Source of the DNA: Thomasclavelia spiroformis DSM 1552
Lineage (GTDB): Bacteria; Bacillota_I; Bacilli_A; Erysipelotrichales; Coprobacillaceae
Direction of reading: 5' to 3'
NCBI RefSeq assembly: GCF_025149465.1
Contig: NZ_CP102275.1
Span: forward strand, 1,984,001-2,048,000
DNA length: 64,000 nt
The first letter of the stretch is position 1, and the number at the start of each line of letters is the position of its first letter. Below the pieces are notes generated by a model, which saw only the letters and a list, made by a program, of their open reading frames with translations, ran no database searches and was not told the origin of the DNA. Both the position numbers and the translations under genes were made by a program. Shown piece by piece: positions 17,962 through 28,542 of this stretch.

Positions 17962-18695
17962 TATTTCCCCTCCTTTTTAATAACAAATACTTCCATTGTA
18001 TTTAGACATAAACAATTCAATTGCCCATTATCAAATGGTCCTAAACCACCATCAATTCCTATCTTATCTTTATAAATTGGATCATACCAAATATCAAAAC
18101 AAGAACTATCATGATGAATGTAACAAGTTGGTGTATGCCCAAAAATAATTATTTTATTATCTATTCCTTTTGACATAAAAAAATATTCACGCATCCAAGC
18201 ACATTCTTCTTCAGTTTGATGATACAGATCTTTTTCAGGATTTATTCCTGCATGAATTAAAACATAATCTTGATTATTACAATTTATCTCAATAAATGAA
18301 GGACAACTATCAACATATTCAATCATCATCTTATAAAAAGCCGCTTTTAAAATACTATATTCATATTCATCGAAGGCTTTCTTTTTTAAATATTGATGAT
18401 AACTAGTGCATGTTTTACTACCTCCATTTTGAAACCATAATCTCCCTTGTGAAGTATTTAAATCTCCTGCTTTAAAAGCATCACGCATCATCAATTCATG
18501 ATTTCCTTTAATCAGATGAACATTCTTTAGTTTTTCTATATACATGTATATTTTTAAACTATCTGGTCCTCGATCACAACAATCGCCTAAAATATATAAT
18601 TCATCGTTATCATTAAAATTAATCTTTTTAAGCATTTGTATAAAAATATCAAAATGTCCATGTAAATCTGATAACACATAAATATTTTTAGACAT
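17961..18695 (-). CDS. PPP-family metallophosphoesterase, second copy
   Basis: This protein has 244 residues from the ATG at 18695, which follows GGGGGTG at five bases; an upstream in-frame ATG lacks a site. The motifs LSDLHGH, GDCCDRGPDS, GNHELMM, VLIHAGINPE and FGHTPTCY match the copy at 1181-1927 along the whole length. It is translationally coupled to the RpiR gene. The protein or nucleotide substrate is unknown. Confidence 0.85.
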   Translation of the reverse strand: MSKNIYVLSDLHGHFDIFIQMLKKINFNDNDELYILGDCCDRGPDSLKIYMYIEKLKNVHLIKGNHELMMRDAFKAGDLNTSQGRLWFQNGGSKTCTSYHQYLKKKAFDEYEYSILKAAFYKMMIEYVDSCPSFIEINCNNQDYVLIHAGINPEKDLYHQTEEECAWMREYFFMSKGIDNKIIIFGHTPTCYIHHDSSCFDIWYDPIYKDKIGIDGGLGPFDNGQLNCLCLNTMEVFVIKKEGK

Positions 18696-18745
18696 TGATA
18701 CACCCCCTTTTTTATAGTTTAACATTATTTTAAATTTGAATAAAT

Positions 18746-18783
18746 AAAAAATAGATTTACAAACAACTGTAAATCTATTTTTT
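18746..18783 (-). terminator. terminator of the FNT gene
   Basis: The stem AAATAGATTTAC (18749-18760) pairs with GTAAATCTATTT (18769-18780), extended by A/T pairs, with T-rich flanks on the minus strand. The gene's TAG stop lies inside the stem. Confidence 0.7.
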
Positions 18784-19533
18784 AGGTTTAATCATCATAT
18801 ATAGTGGTAGTCCAAGTAAAACACCACCACCAACAATATTTCCAACTGTAGCAATTAACATATGTAGTGGTAATAACGACCAATCAAAACTTGTTCCTAA
18901 GCCAGTAATTCCTAATGTAAAATATCCCATATTAGCAATACTATGTTCAAAGCCAGGTAATACAAACGCCATAACAACAATCATCATAATAATTGTTTTA
19001 GCAGTATCATCTTGCATTTTCATTCCTACATATGCTCCAACGCATACGATAAAATTACATAAAACACCTTTAATAAAAAGTTCCCCAACACTAAAAGTTA
19101 ATTTTCCACTTACAATACTTTCAATATAAGGAATAAATAAATCATGGTTACTTCCGCTTTTAACAAATAAAAAACAAACTAACGAAATCCCAATAAAATT
19201 TCCAATATAACAAATAATCCACATCGGAATAATTTGTTTAAATTTTAATTTTTTACCATATATAGGTATCATTGTTGTAAAACAATTACCTGTAAATAAT
19301 TCCGAACCTAAAATAACAATAATTACTAAACCAATCCCAAATGAACCAGCTACCGCTATCTTTGATGCAATTAAATTAGTTTGAAACAACAAAGTACCTA
19401 AAGTAACAGACAAAATAGTTGCTATTCCCAAATATAACCCTGCTACAATTGCACGTGCAAAAAATCTCCCTGGTTCGTCTCGACACATTTCATATTTTTT
19501 TATTCCTAAATCTGATAACATCTCAAAACTCAT
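18775..19533 (-). CDS. formate/nitrite transporter family channel
   Basis: This 252-residue FNT-family protein has six membrane segments. Family features include GRFFARAIVAGLYLGIATIL (first helix), GSELFTGNCFTTMIPIYGKK after helix 2, NFIGISLVCFLFV, KGVLCNFIVCVGAYVG with the conserved Asn, and GFEHSIANMGYF with the pore His. Members move formate, nitrite, hydrosulfide or lactate. Without adjacent pfl or nitrite genes the anion cannot be named. Confidence 0.88.
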   Translation of the reverse strand: MSFEMLSDLGIKKYEMCRDEPGRFFARAIVAGLYLGIATILSVTLGTLLFQTNLIASKIAVAGSFGIGLVIIVILGSELFTGNCFTTMIPIYGKKLKFKQIIPMWIICYIGNFIGISLVCFLFVKSGSNHDLFIPYIESIVSGKLTFSVGELFIKGVLCNFIVCVGAYVGMKMQDDTAKTIIMMIVVMAFVLPGFEHSIANMGYFTLGITGLGTSFDWSLLPLHMLIATVGNIVGGGVLLGLPLYMMIKPKK

Positions 19534-19728
19534 AAAAACCCTCCAAATCTTTTTTATTATAAACTAAATTATTTGTACTTTCAACAAATTATCTAATTTC
19601 TCAGTATTTTTATCAGCTTGTATTTTGTTGATTTTTGTATTTCCCAGGAAATTATTTTAATAAAATATTTAGTTTAGATTGTTTACAAATAATTAAAAGT
19701 GTACAATATAATCATTGGAGGAATGATA

Positions 19729-21633
19729 ATGAAAGATGGATATATACGTATAGCTGCAGCCTCGTTTGATACAAATATTGCAGATATTAAAAATAATAGT
19801 TTACAAATCTGTAAACTAATTGAACAAGCTTATGAAAATAAAGCAAAAATAATTGTATTTCCAGAATTATGTTTAACAGGATATACATGTGAAGACTTAT
19901 TTAATCAAGATCGTTTATTAAATGAAGCTAAATTTCAATTACAAAATATTATTGAAAAAACAATTAATAAAGATATTATTGTGGTAGTAGGTTTACCATA
20001 TCAGCATTTAAATAGTCTATATAATGTAGCAGCAATTATTCATAGTGGTAAATTATTAGGTCTAGTTCCTAAAACTCATGTTCCTAATTATCAAGAATTT
20101 TATGAAGCTAGACGTTTTGAAAAAGCACCATCAAAAAATACAACCGTATTTTTTAATGGTCAAACTACTCCATTTGGTACTAAATATATTTTTGCTTCAT
20201 CAACTAATTGTGAATTTAAATTTGGAGTTGAAATTTGTGAGGATCTCTGGTTGCCTGATGCCCCAAGTATTGATCTTGCCTTAAATGGTGCAACATTAAT
20301 TTTAAATCCTTCAGCTAGTAATGAAATAACAACTAAAAAAGACTATCGTCGCTTATTAGTAAAATCACAATCTGCACGATTAATTTGTGGATATGTTTAT
20401 TGTAACGCTGGAAATGGTGAAAGTACTACTGATGTAGTATTTAGTGGTCATCATATTATTAGCGAAAATGGTACCATCATCAATGAAAGTCAAGGATTTA
20501 ATAGTGAGATAATATATGGCGATTTAGATCTGAAAAAATTATCTAGCGAAAGACGTAAAATGACCACTTTTAAATCAAAAGATGAGTATGAAACAATATA
20601 TTTTGATTCAACTAATATTGATCTAGATACAACATATTATTATGACCCTCATCCTTTTGTACCTAATAATTTAGAACTTAGAGAAAAACGCTGTAAAGAA
20701 GTTTTTGATATTCAAACTTATGGATTGATGCAAAGATTAAAAGCAACAAATATTAAAAAAGTTGTAATTGGTATTTCTGGAGGGTTAGATTCTACTTTAG
20801 CATTACTTGTTTGTACAATGGCATTTAAAAAATTAAATTATGATACTAAAGATATCATCGCAATTACAATGCCTTGTTTTGGAACAACTTCTAGAACTAA
20901 AAATAACGCCTTAGGATTAATGAAAGAATTAAATGTTACAAGTTATGATATTGATATTAGTGAATCTGTAAAAATACAATTTAGAGATATTGAACAAGAT
21001 GAAACCATTCATGATGTTACTTATGAAAATGTTCAAGCCCGTACCAGAACTGAAATTTTAATGAATAAAGCAAATCAAGTTGGTGGTTTAGTTATTGGAA
21101 CAGGTGATTTGTCTGAAGTTGCTTTAGGTTGGTCAACTTATAATGGTGATCATATGAGTATGTATGCTGTTAATGTTTCTGTTCCAAAAACTTTAGTTCG
21201 TTATTTAGTTGATTATGTATCTAGTTTATATCGTGGTCAAAAATTAGAAGCTATTTTAAAAGATGTTTTAGATACTCCTGTTTCACCTGAATTATTACCT
21301 CAACAAGATGATAAAATAGTTCAAAAAACTGAAGATATCGTAGGACCATATGAATTACATGATTTCTTTATTTATCATATGATTCGTTTTAGCGATGAAC
21401 CAAAAAAACTATTAAGAAAAACTAAATTAGCTTTTAAAGATAAATACGATAATGAAACAATTAAAAAATGGTTAATTAAATTTTATTGGCGTTTTTTCAC
21501 CCAACAATTTAAACGCAGTTGTATTCCTGATGGTCCTAAAGTTGGTAGTGTTTCACTTTCTCCACGTGGAGACTGGAGAATGCCTAGTGATGCTAGTGTA
21601 AAAGAATGGATTCATGAATTAGAAAATAATTAA
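19729..21633 (+). CDS. nadE: glutamine-dependent NAD+ synthetase
   Basis: This protein has 634 residues from the ATG at 19729, seven bases after GGAGG; an earlier in-frame ATG at 19723 is too close to that site. The N-terminal nitrilase-like glutaminase domain has E46, K115 and C170 as catalytic triad. The C-terminal synthetase domain has the PP-loop SGGLDS (350-355) and GTGDLSEVALGW. It amidates nicotinic acid adenine dinucleotide using glutamine. It shares a hairpin terminator with groEL. Confidence 0.95.
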   Translation: MKDGYIRIAAASFDTNIADIKNNSLQICKLIEQAYENKAKIIVFPELCLTGYTCEDLFNQDRLLNEAKFQLQNIIEKTINKDIIVVVGLPYQHLNSLYNVAAIIHSGKLLGLVPKTHVPNYQEFYEARRFEKAPSKNTTVFFNGQTTPFGTKYIFASSTNCEFKFGVEICEDLWLPDAPSIDLALNGATLILNPSASNEITTKKDYRRLLVKSQSARLICGYVYCNAGNGESTTDVVFSGHHIISENGTIINESQGFNSEIIYGDLDLKKLSSERRKMTTFKSKDEYETIYFDSTNIDLDTTYYYDPHPFVPNNLELREKRCKEVFDIQTYGLMQRLKATNIKKVVIGISGGLDSTLALLVCTMAFKKLNYDTKDIIAITMPCFGTTSRTKNNALGLMKELNVTSYDIDISESVKIQFRDIEQDETIHDVTYENVQARTRTEILMNKANQVGGLVIGTGDLSEVALGWSTYNGDHMSMYAVNVSVPKTLVRYLVDYVSSLYRGQKLEAILKDVLDTPVSPELLPQQDDKIVQKTEDIVGPYELHDFFIYHMIRFSDEPKKLLRKTKLAFKDKYDNETIKKWLIKFYWRFFTQQFKRSCIPDGPKVGSVSLSPRGDWRMPSDASVKEWIHELENN

Positions 21634-21639
21634 AAAAAG

Positions 21640-21672
21640 CAGGTAATTAAATGTTTTGCATTTAACTACCTG
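21640..21672. terminator. shared terminator between nadE and groEL
   Basis: The stem CAGGTAATTAAATG (21640-21653) pairs with CATTTAACTACCTG (21659-21672) with one mismatch. It has T runs on both strands, fitting the convergent gene ends. Confidence 0.8.
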
Positions 21673-21685
21673 TTTTTATTATCTA

Positions 21686-23308
<1,623 letters not shown>

Positions 23309-23315
23309 CTACCTC

Positions 23316-23576
23316 CTATGCAAGATATCCTAAAATATCTTTTTCACTAATAACAATATATTCAACTACATCAATTTTAATATTCGTACCTGAATATTCT
23401 TTATAAACTACTTGATCGTTTTCCTTAATTTCAGCTTTACAATCTTTTCCAATTGCAACAACTGTTGCTACACTTGGCATACTTTTACTTTCAGTCGTTA
23501 AAATAATTCCACTTGATGTTTTATTTTCTACTTTTTCTTTTTTCAAAACAACATTATCATGTAATGGCTTAATCAT
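23316..23576 (-). CDS. groES: co-chaperonin GroES
   Basis: This protein has 86 residues from the ATG at 23576, seven bases after AGGAGTG. The GTG at 23585 that also opens the frame is part of that site. It contains IKPLHDNVVLKKEK, the mobile loop SSGIILT and the C-terminal VVEYIVISEKDILGYL. It is the first gene of the groESL operon. Confidence 0.95.
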   Translation of the reverse strand: MIKPLHDNVVLKKEKVENKTSSGIILTTESKSMPSVATVVAIGKDCKAEIKENDQVVYKEYSGTNIKIDVVEYIVISEKDILGYLA

Positions 23577-23591
23577 TTTAATCACTCCTTT

Positions 23592-23618
23592 TTAGCACTT
23601 GCCATACCTAAGTGCTAA
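23592..23618. promoter_or_regulatory. CIRCE operator 1 (HrcA site)
   Basis: TTAGCACTT (23592-23600), nine bases, then AAGTGCTAA (23610-23618). This 9-9-9 arrangement is close to the CIRCE consensus TTAGCACTC-N9-GAGTGCTAA. It lies between the promoter and groES. Confidence 0.92.
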
Positions 23619-23622
23619 GTAT

Positions 23623-23650
23623 ATTATACTCCTTTCTAGCACTTTGTCAA
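23623..23650 (-). promoter_or_regulatory. groESL sigma-A promoter
   Basis: On the minus strand TTGACA (23650-23645), a 16-base spacer, then TATAAT (23628-23623). The -35 box lies in the spacer of CIRCE 2 and CIRCE 1 lies just downstream of the -10 box, so HrcA would block both ends of the promoter. Confidence 0.88.
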
Positions 23651-23662
23651 TAAGAGTGCTAA
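23636..23662. promoter_or_regulatory. CIRCE operator 2 (HrcA site)
   Basis: CTAGCACTT (23636-23644), nine bases, then GAGTGCTAA (23654-23662), with one mismatch in the arms. A double CIRCE predicts tight HrcA control of groESL. Confidence 0.9.
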
Positions 23663-23709
23663 ATTTATTTAAATATTTATAAATTATCCAAAAATACTAC
23701 AAATTAAAA

Positions 23710-25551
23710 GGGGCTGTAACGAATAAGGATTTTTAATCTTTAGGCGTTACGCCTTTTTTTGCTTGATACAGTATATTTAGATAAAAAACAAAGTTATCCA
23801 TATTTAGATAACTTTTTTGGTACTATAAAAACATCATGTGCTTTTTACATGTTTTTATTTAGCTTTTTAGGAAATTGATATTTCCTTCTTTTTCATCTTT
23901 TTATTGTGGTATTTGCGTATATTATAGGCAATCCCTATTAACAGCAGTTCTGTTTTTACATTTATGTTTCCTCTTCTTTTTAATCGGACATAATCCATAT
24001 TCTGCTTTATTATTCCAAATGTCCCTTCTGACTGTATACTTCTTTGCTTTTTCATCTCTTTTCCTTCTTCGGTTCCAAGATTTTCATCTACTTTTTCCTG
24101 CATTTCATTTAAGGCATAATTTATCTGTATTTTTCTTTGCTCCTTTGCCTTTGTGCATTTTTCTTTTACTTTACAGTCATGACATTTACCACATTCGAAT
24201 ACTCTGCTGATTTGTAGATATTCACCTGCTGTGTTCCATCTTTCTTCTTTTTCAATATTAAATGAATGTCCCTGTGGGCAGACTTTAAATCCCTTTTCAT
24301 CATATTCCCAGTTCATCTGATTATATATTTTCTTTTTAAATTCCTTTGTATTCTTTTTTGCATAATAATTATACTTTAATCCCAGTTCCATCCCGTTTAT
24401 GACATTAAAAAGCAAATTATCATAGCTTCCATATCCGGCATCGCCTATTGGCCATTTTGGATAACAGCCGTATCTTTCTTTATATTTTTTCATAAACGGT
24501 ATATATGTTTTTGTATCAGCAGGATTTGAAAATATATCCATATGCATAATATATTCATCACTTACACCTATTTGCAGGTTATATCCCGGTTTAAATATAC
24601 CTGTATGATTATAATAGTCATACTTCATGTTCATCATGGTAGCATCATGATCAGTCTTTGAATAACTGTTCCTGTCGCCACATATGTTCAATGATTCTTC
24701 ATATCTCATTAATTTTATATAGATTTCAAGAAATTCATCATAATATTTCTGTAATAAGGAACGTCTTTTGCCTTTTCCGTATACTATTTCTATATTTTGT
24801 CTTATCATCAGTTCCATTAACTGTTCTGCAATCAGTCCTGTATCATCAGCAGAATATCTTGATTTTATATCATATTTAAAGTTAAGATCATCATTTAATC
24901 TTATGATCAGATCTGTCACTTTAAGAAATGCTTTTTCCTGATAGCCTAGAATAGCTTTTTTCCAAACAAAACTGTTTTTCCTTGCATTGGCTTCTATCTT
25001 AGTTCCATCAATATAAAGTTTAGAAATATCAACATCATCTAATTCAATGATTCTTTTAACAACATCATAAAAAATATCTTCGATAGACATCGATAATTTT
25101 TCTGATATAAATCTTTGAAAAGCCATGAAAGAAGGAGTTTCATCATTAGCCAGCCACATATATCGGATATCATATCTGCATAATTCTTCCATTTTTCTTA
25201 ATTCATATTGACCGTTTATAAATGCAAACAATGTAACCTGTAACATCATATTAGGGTCGTAGCCCCTGTTGCCTCTATGGGGGCAGTTAAAATACTTTGA
25301 AGTGTTAATTCCTTTCATAATTTCTACGAAAGATGTCACCGGATCATCTACAGGAACAACTGTAAAAAAATCTAGTGGAAGTTTACATTGAAATGTATTA
25401 TAATAAGAATTGTCAATCGGGTAATTAGATTCTATTATTTTTATATTTTGCATAATCTAATTATACCAAAAATAGCACTTATACTCATCTGAGTTTAAGT
25501 GCTATTTTTTTATTTTTGGTCAAACACATTATTTTAATGCGTTACAGCCTC
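23710..25551 (-). mobile_element. IS1182-type insertion sequence
   Basis: The element is bounded by imperfect inverted repeats, GGGGCTGTAACGAAT at 23710-23724 and GAGGCTGTAACGCAT (read inward) ending at 25551. It contains a single transposase gene. Internal hairpins with T runs lie at 23742-23760 and 23790-23817, downstream of the transposase. No clear target duplication could be read. It landed about 50 bases upstream of the groESL promoter, and its right edge abuts the stop codon of the RCK gene. Confidence 0.85.
23867..25453 (-). CDS. IS1182-family transposase
   Basis: This 528-residue protein has the DUF772-type N-terminal domain (HRGNRGYDPNMMLQVTLFAFINGQYELRKMEE). The DDE catalytic core includes LYIDGTKIEANARKNSFVW, WPIGDAGYGSYDN and the C-terminal SEGTFGIIKQNMDYVRLKRRG (Glu). 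A Cys-rich stretch CPQGH...CGKCHDCKVKEKC lies before it. The gene appears complete, so the element may be active. Confidence 0.9.
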   Translation of the reverse strand: MQNIKIIESNYPIDNSYYNTFQCKLPLDFFTVVPVDDPVTSFVEIMKGINTSKYFNCPHRGNRGYDPNMMLQVTLFAFINGQYELRKMEELCRYDIRYMWLANDETPSFMAFQRFISEKLSMSIEDIFYDVVKRIIELDDVDISKLYIDGTKIEANARKNSFVWKKAILGYQEKAFLKVTDLIIRLNDDLNFKYDIKSRYSADDTGLIAEQLMELMIRQNIEIVYGKGKRRSLLQKYYDEFLEIYIKLMRYEESLNICGDRNSYSKTDHDATMMNMKYDYYNHTGIFKPGYNLQIGVSDEYIMHMDIFSNPADTKTYIPFMKKYKERYGCYPKWPIGDAGYGSYDNLLFNVINGMELGLKYNYYAKKNTKEFKKKIYNQMNWEYDEKGFKVCPQGHSFNIEKEERWNTAGEYLQISRVFECGKCHDCKVKEKCTKAKEQRKIQINYALNEMQEKVDENLGTEEGKEMKKQRSIQSEGTFGIIKQNMDYVRLKRRGNINVKTELLLIGIAYNIRKYHNKKMKKKEISIS

Positions 25552-26219
25552 TAACCAATAAATAATTTATTTAGTTCTTTAATTGCATTTTCATCACCAA
25601 AAGCTAAAATATTTTGACCCGCTTCAATAACTGTATCTCCATGTGGAATAACCATTTCATCATTATCATCATAAATTGCAATTAAAATTGCATTATTAGG
25701 CAAAACAATATTTGAAATAGTTTTACCAACATAACTTGACTTATAATCTACATGAATTCGTACAATTGAATAATCCCCTTTTGATAGCTTCATTAAAGTC
25801 ATAATTGATCGATAATTCATTTCATCAGCAATCATATGACCAATAATATCAGCTTGGTTGATTTTAACATCAACACCCATTCCGGTATTAAATAGCCAAG
25901 CATTTTTAGGGTTATTAACTCGTGCAATAACTCTTAAAACACCATATTCAAATTTTGCTAACATGGCTGTTGTTAAATTGACTTCATCTAATCCAGTGAC
26001 ACAAACCAAAGCCTCACAAGTTCTAATATTTGCTTTTTCTAATACTTCAATGTCAGTTCCATCACCAATTATCAGACATTCTTCTGGTAATCCGGATTTT
26101 TTATAATTTTCAATTGCTTTAACACGATTTTCAATAACTTTTACGGTATGATTATTTTTTAACAATAATCCTGCAATATATGAACCAATTTGGCCTCCAC
26201 CAACAATAATTATCTCCAT
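25551..26219 (-). CDS. RCK/TrkA-type nucleotide-binding protein A
   Basis: This protein has 222 residues from the ATG at 26219, after AGAGGTG; a GTG nine bases earlier is part of that site. The RCK_N Rossmann fold starts EIIIVGGGQIGSYIA, and a RCK_C domain (about 140-222) follows. Such subunits gate K+ transporters in response to NAD(H), ATP or c-di-AMP. No TrkH/KtrB pore gene is adjacent; the gene instead follows a second RCK gene and a P-type ATPase. Its stop codon is at the IS boundary. Confidence 0.85.
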   Translation of the reverse strand: MEIIIVGGGQIGSYIAGLLLKNNHTVKVIENRVKAIENYKKSGLPEECLIIGDGTDIEVLEKANIRTCEALVCVTGLDEVNLTTAMLAKFEYGVLRVIARVNNPKNAWLFNTGMGVDVKINQADIIGHMIADEMNYRSIMTLMKLSKGDYSIVRIHVDYKSSYVGKTISNIVLPNNAILIAIYDDNDEMVIPHGDTVIEAGQNILAFGDENAIKELNKLFIG

Positions 26220-26231
26220 TTTTATCACCTC

Positions 26232-26879
26232 TTAATATAAAGTTTGCTTAAATTTTGCTATCGATTCGTCTAATACTGAAAAATAAATTGTATCATTATC
26301 TTTTATTTTTGTATCCTTTAAAGGCATCATTGTATTATCATTCCGTTCAATTGCAACAATTTCAAATTCACCACGTGATGATATTTCTTCAACAGTTTTA
26401 TTTATTAAAACCAATGGTGCCTTTAATTTAATTATTTTTATTTCACTATTTTCCCCAATCTTCTTTACAACTTGCAAACGATTATTATCAAAATAATCCA
26501 AAATTCTTTCAACACCTAAATCTGTAATTGAAATAATATGAATTCCCATTGAACGAAAAATACGTGCTTTTGATTTATCATACATTCTTGCAACAACATT
26601 ATTAACATGATAAATATTATGTGCAATATTACTAACAACTGCATTAATTGCATCACTACTTGAACAACTAATTAAAGCATCAGCCATTTTAATTCCTGCA
26701 GCTTCTAAAATATCTTTATCATAACCCATTCCTAACAATGTACGACCTGTAAAATTAGTTCCAAGATTATTAAATGCTTCTAGACGATTATCAATAACAG
26801 TCACATCATGATTTTGATTGTTTAAATAGTTAGCTAAGCGAGTACCGAACTTCCCACATCCAACAATTATAATTTTCAT
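26232..26879 (-). CDS. RCK/TrkA-type nucleotide-binding protein B
   Basis: This 215-residue protein is built like its downstream neighbour: the Rossmann start IIIVGCGKFGTRLANYL, DVTVIDNR, then an RCK_C domain ending in YFSVLDES. Two different RCK proteins in tandem suggest a heteromeric regulatory ring. Its ATG overlaps the end of the ATPase reading frame by four bases, so translation is coupled to the ATPase. Confidence 0.85.
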   Translation of the reverse strand: MKIIIVGCGKFGTRLANYLNNQNHDVTVIDNRLEAFNNLGTNFTGRTLLGMGYDKDILEAAGIKMADALISCSSSDAINAVVSNIAHNIYHVNNVVARMYDKSKARIFRSMGIHIISITDLGVERILDYFDNNRLQVVKKIGENSEIKIIKLKAPLVLINKTVEEISSRGEFEIVAIERNDNTMMPLKDTKIKDNDTIYFSVLDESIAKFKQTLY

Positions 26880-28537
26880 TTTTTTACACCCTTTCTTTTA
26901 TGTCTATTTCTAATTATTTTTTTTCTTAATTCTTCAATTGCAAAAACTACAAAAGGTATTGGTAATGCATAAAGCCATTCGATTATTCCAATTGGTGATG
27001 TATTAAATACATTATTTAATATAGGAATATATATTATTGCTATCAAAATCAAAAATTCAACGACTAGTCCTAAATTAATATATTTATTTGTAAAAATACC
27101 ACGTTTAAATACAGATTCACTTTCAGTACGGTTATTCATTACCATTCCCATTTGAGCAAATACAACTCCAACTAACATCATTGTTGTTGCTTTATAATAA
27201 ATTGTACTACCTTCCATTGCTAGCGGTTTTTGAGGCCAACCATTTAAGTAATTAACTAAGAAATATCCCCCTAAAGCAAATAATGTGATTAATAATCCAT
27301 ACCATATAAAACCTACTAAAATAACTTTTTTATTAAGTAAACGTTCATTAACCTTACGAGGTGGTTGATTCATAATATTATCTTCTGGAAGTTCAGCACC
27401 TAAACCTAGTGCAGGAATCATATCAGTACCAATATCAATTGTTAAAATTTGCATAATTGTAAGTGGCATTGGCACTAAACCACCCGAAAATAAATATAAT
27501 GCTGGTGCGGCCGCTTCTGGAGTATTACTATCAAAAATATAACGTAAGAATTTTCGAATATTATTATATACTGCTCTTCCTTCTTCAATTGCTTTTACAA
27601 TTGATGCAAAATTATCATCAGTTAAAATCATATCAGCAGCTTCTTTAGCAACATCAGTTCCAGTAATTCCCATTGCAACACCAATATCTGCTTTCTTTAA
27701 AGCTGGTGAATCATTAACACCATCTCCAGTAACAGCAACAATATTTCCCATTTCCTGTAAAGCACAAACAATTCGATATTTTTGATCTGGTGCCATTCGA
27801 GCAAAAACAACTTCACCTTTAAGTACTTCTTTTAGCTCTTCATCATTCATGTTACTTAATTCTACACCTGAAATAATTTTTGCATCATTACTTCTGATGA
27901 TTCCAATTTTACGTGCAATACTTTCTGCTGTTAATCCATAATCACCTGTGATCATAACTATTTTAATACCCGCACTGTGACATAATTCTACTGCCTCTTT
28001 CACTTCTTTTCGAGGTGGATCTTGCATTGCAATTAAACCCAAAAATGTTAAATCTTTTTCAATTACTTCTGGACTATAATCTCTAATTGAACTTGGTAAA
28101 TCTTTATCCTGAGGTTTTAATGTTCGATACGCAACTGCTAATACTCTTAAACCTTCGCGAGCATACATATCATTAGCCTTCATAATATTTATACGATCTT
28201 CATCACTAATTGCTCTGGCTTTTCCTTGAAAACAATGAGTACATAATTCCATTACTTCTTTTGGTGACCCTTTAACAAAAGCAATTCGCTGACTACCTTC
28301 AAATGGTTCTTTCAACTGATGAATAGTTGTCATCCTCTTTCTTCTCGATTCAAATGGTAATTCTAAAATTCGGGGATAATAACTATTTAACTTATCCAAA
28401 TCTATTTTTCCTTTTCGAGCAACAACTTCTAAACATGCCTCAGTTGGATCCCCTAAAACAGTATAGCGTCCATTGATACTATCTTTTTCAGGTGCGATTA
28501 ATTTTGCATTCGAACATAAAACAGCACCACTTAACAA
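26876..28537 (-). CDS. P-type cation ATPase, C-terminal fragment (frameshifted gene)
   Basis: This frame of 553 codons opens with a TTG and no ribosome binding site. It carries the nucleotide-binding domain (GDPTEACLEV, FVKGSPKEV), the hinge MITGDYGLTA and VVAVTGDGVNDSPALKKADIGVAMG, and then six membrane segments (PLTIMQILTIDIGTDMIPALGLG). It is the second half of a P2-type (Ca2+-ATPase-like) pump whose first half ends six bases upstream in another frame. It needs an upstream frame correction to be made as a pump. Confidence 0.85.
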   Translation of the reverse strand: MLSGAVLCSNAKLIAPEKDSINGRYTVLGDPTEACLEVVARKGKIDLDKLNSYYPRILELPFESRRKRMTTIHQLKEPFEGSQRIAFVKGSPKEVMELCTHCFQGKARAISDEDRINIMKANDMYAREGLRVLAVAYRTLKPQDKDLPSSIRDYSPEVIEKDLTFLGLIAMQDPPRKEVKEAVELCHSAGIKIVMITGDYGLTAESIARKIGIIRSNDAKIISGVELSNMNDEELKEVLKGEVVFARMAPDQKYRIVCALQEMGNIVAVTGDGVNDSPALKKADIGVAMGITGTDVAKEAADMILTDDNFASIVKAIEEGRAVYNNIRKFLRYIFDSNTPEAAAPALYLFSGGLVPMPLTIMQILTIDIGTDMIPALGLGAELPEDNIMNQPPRKVNERLLNKKVILVGFIWYGLLITLFALGGYFLVNYLNGWPQKPLAMEGSTIYYKATTMMLVGVVFAQMGMVMNNRTESESVFKRGIFTNKYINLGLVVEFLILIAIIYIPILNNVFNTSPIGIIEWLYALPIPFVVFAIEELRKKIIRNRHKRKGVKK

Positions 28538-28542
28538 TAAAT

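Noticed and set aside
24658-24879. Several long antisense frames inside the IS1182 transposase, ATPase, RCK, MATE, trpY and RT genes
   Set aside because: All lie wholly opposite well-supported genes, lack ribosome binding sites and give low-complexity products.
23700-25560. Target-site duplication of the IS1182-type element
   Set aside because: Flanking bases at 23706-23709 and 25552-25555 do not match, so the exact ends remain approximate.
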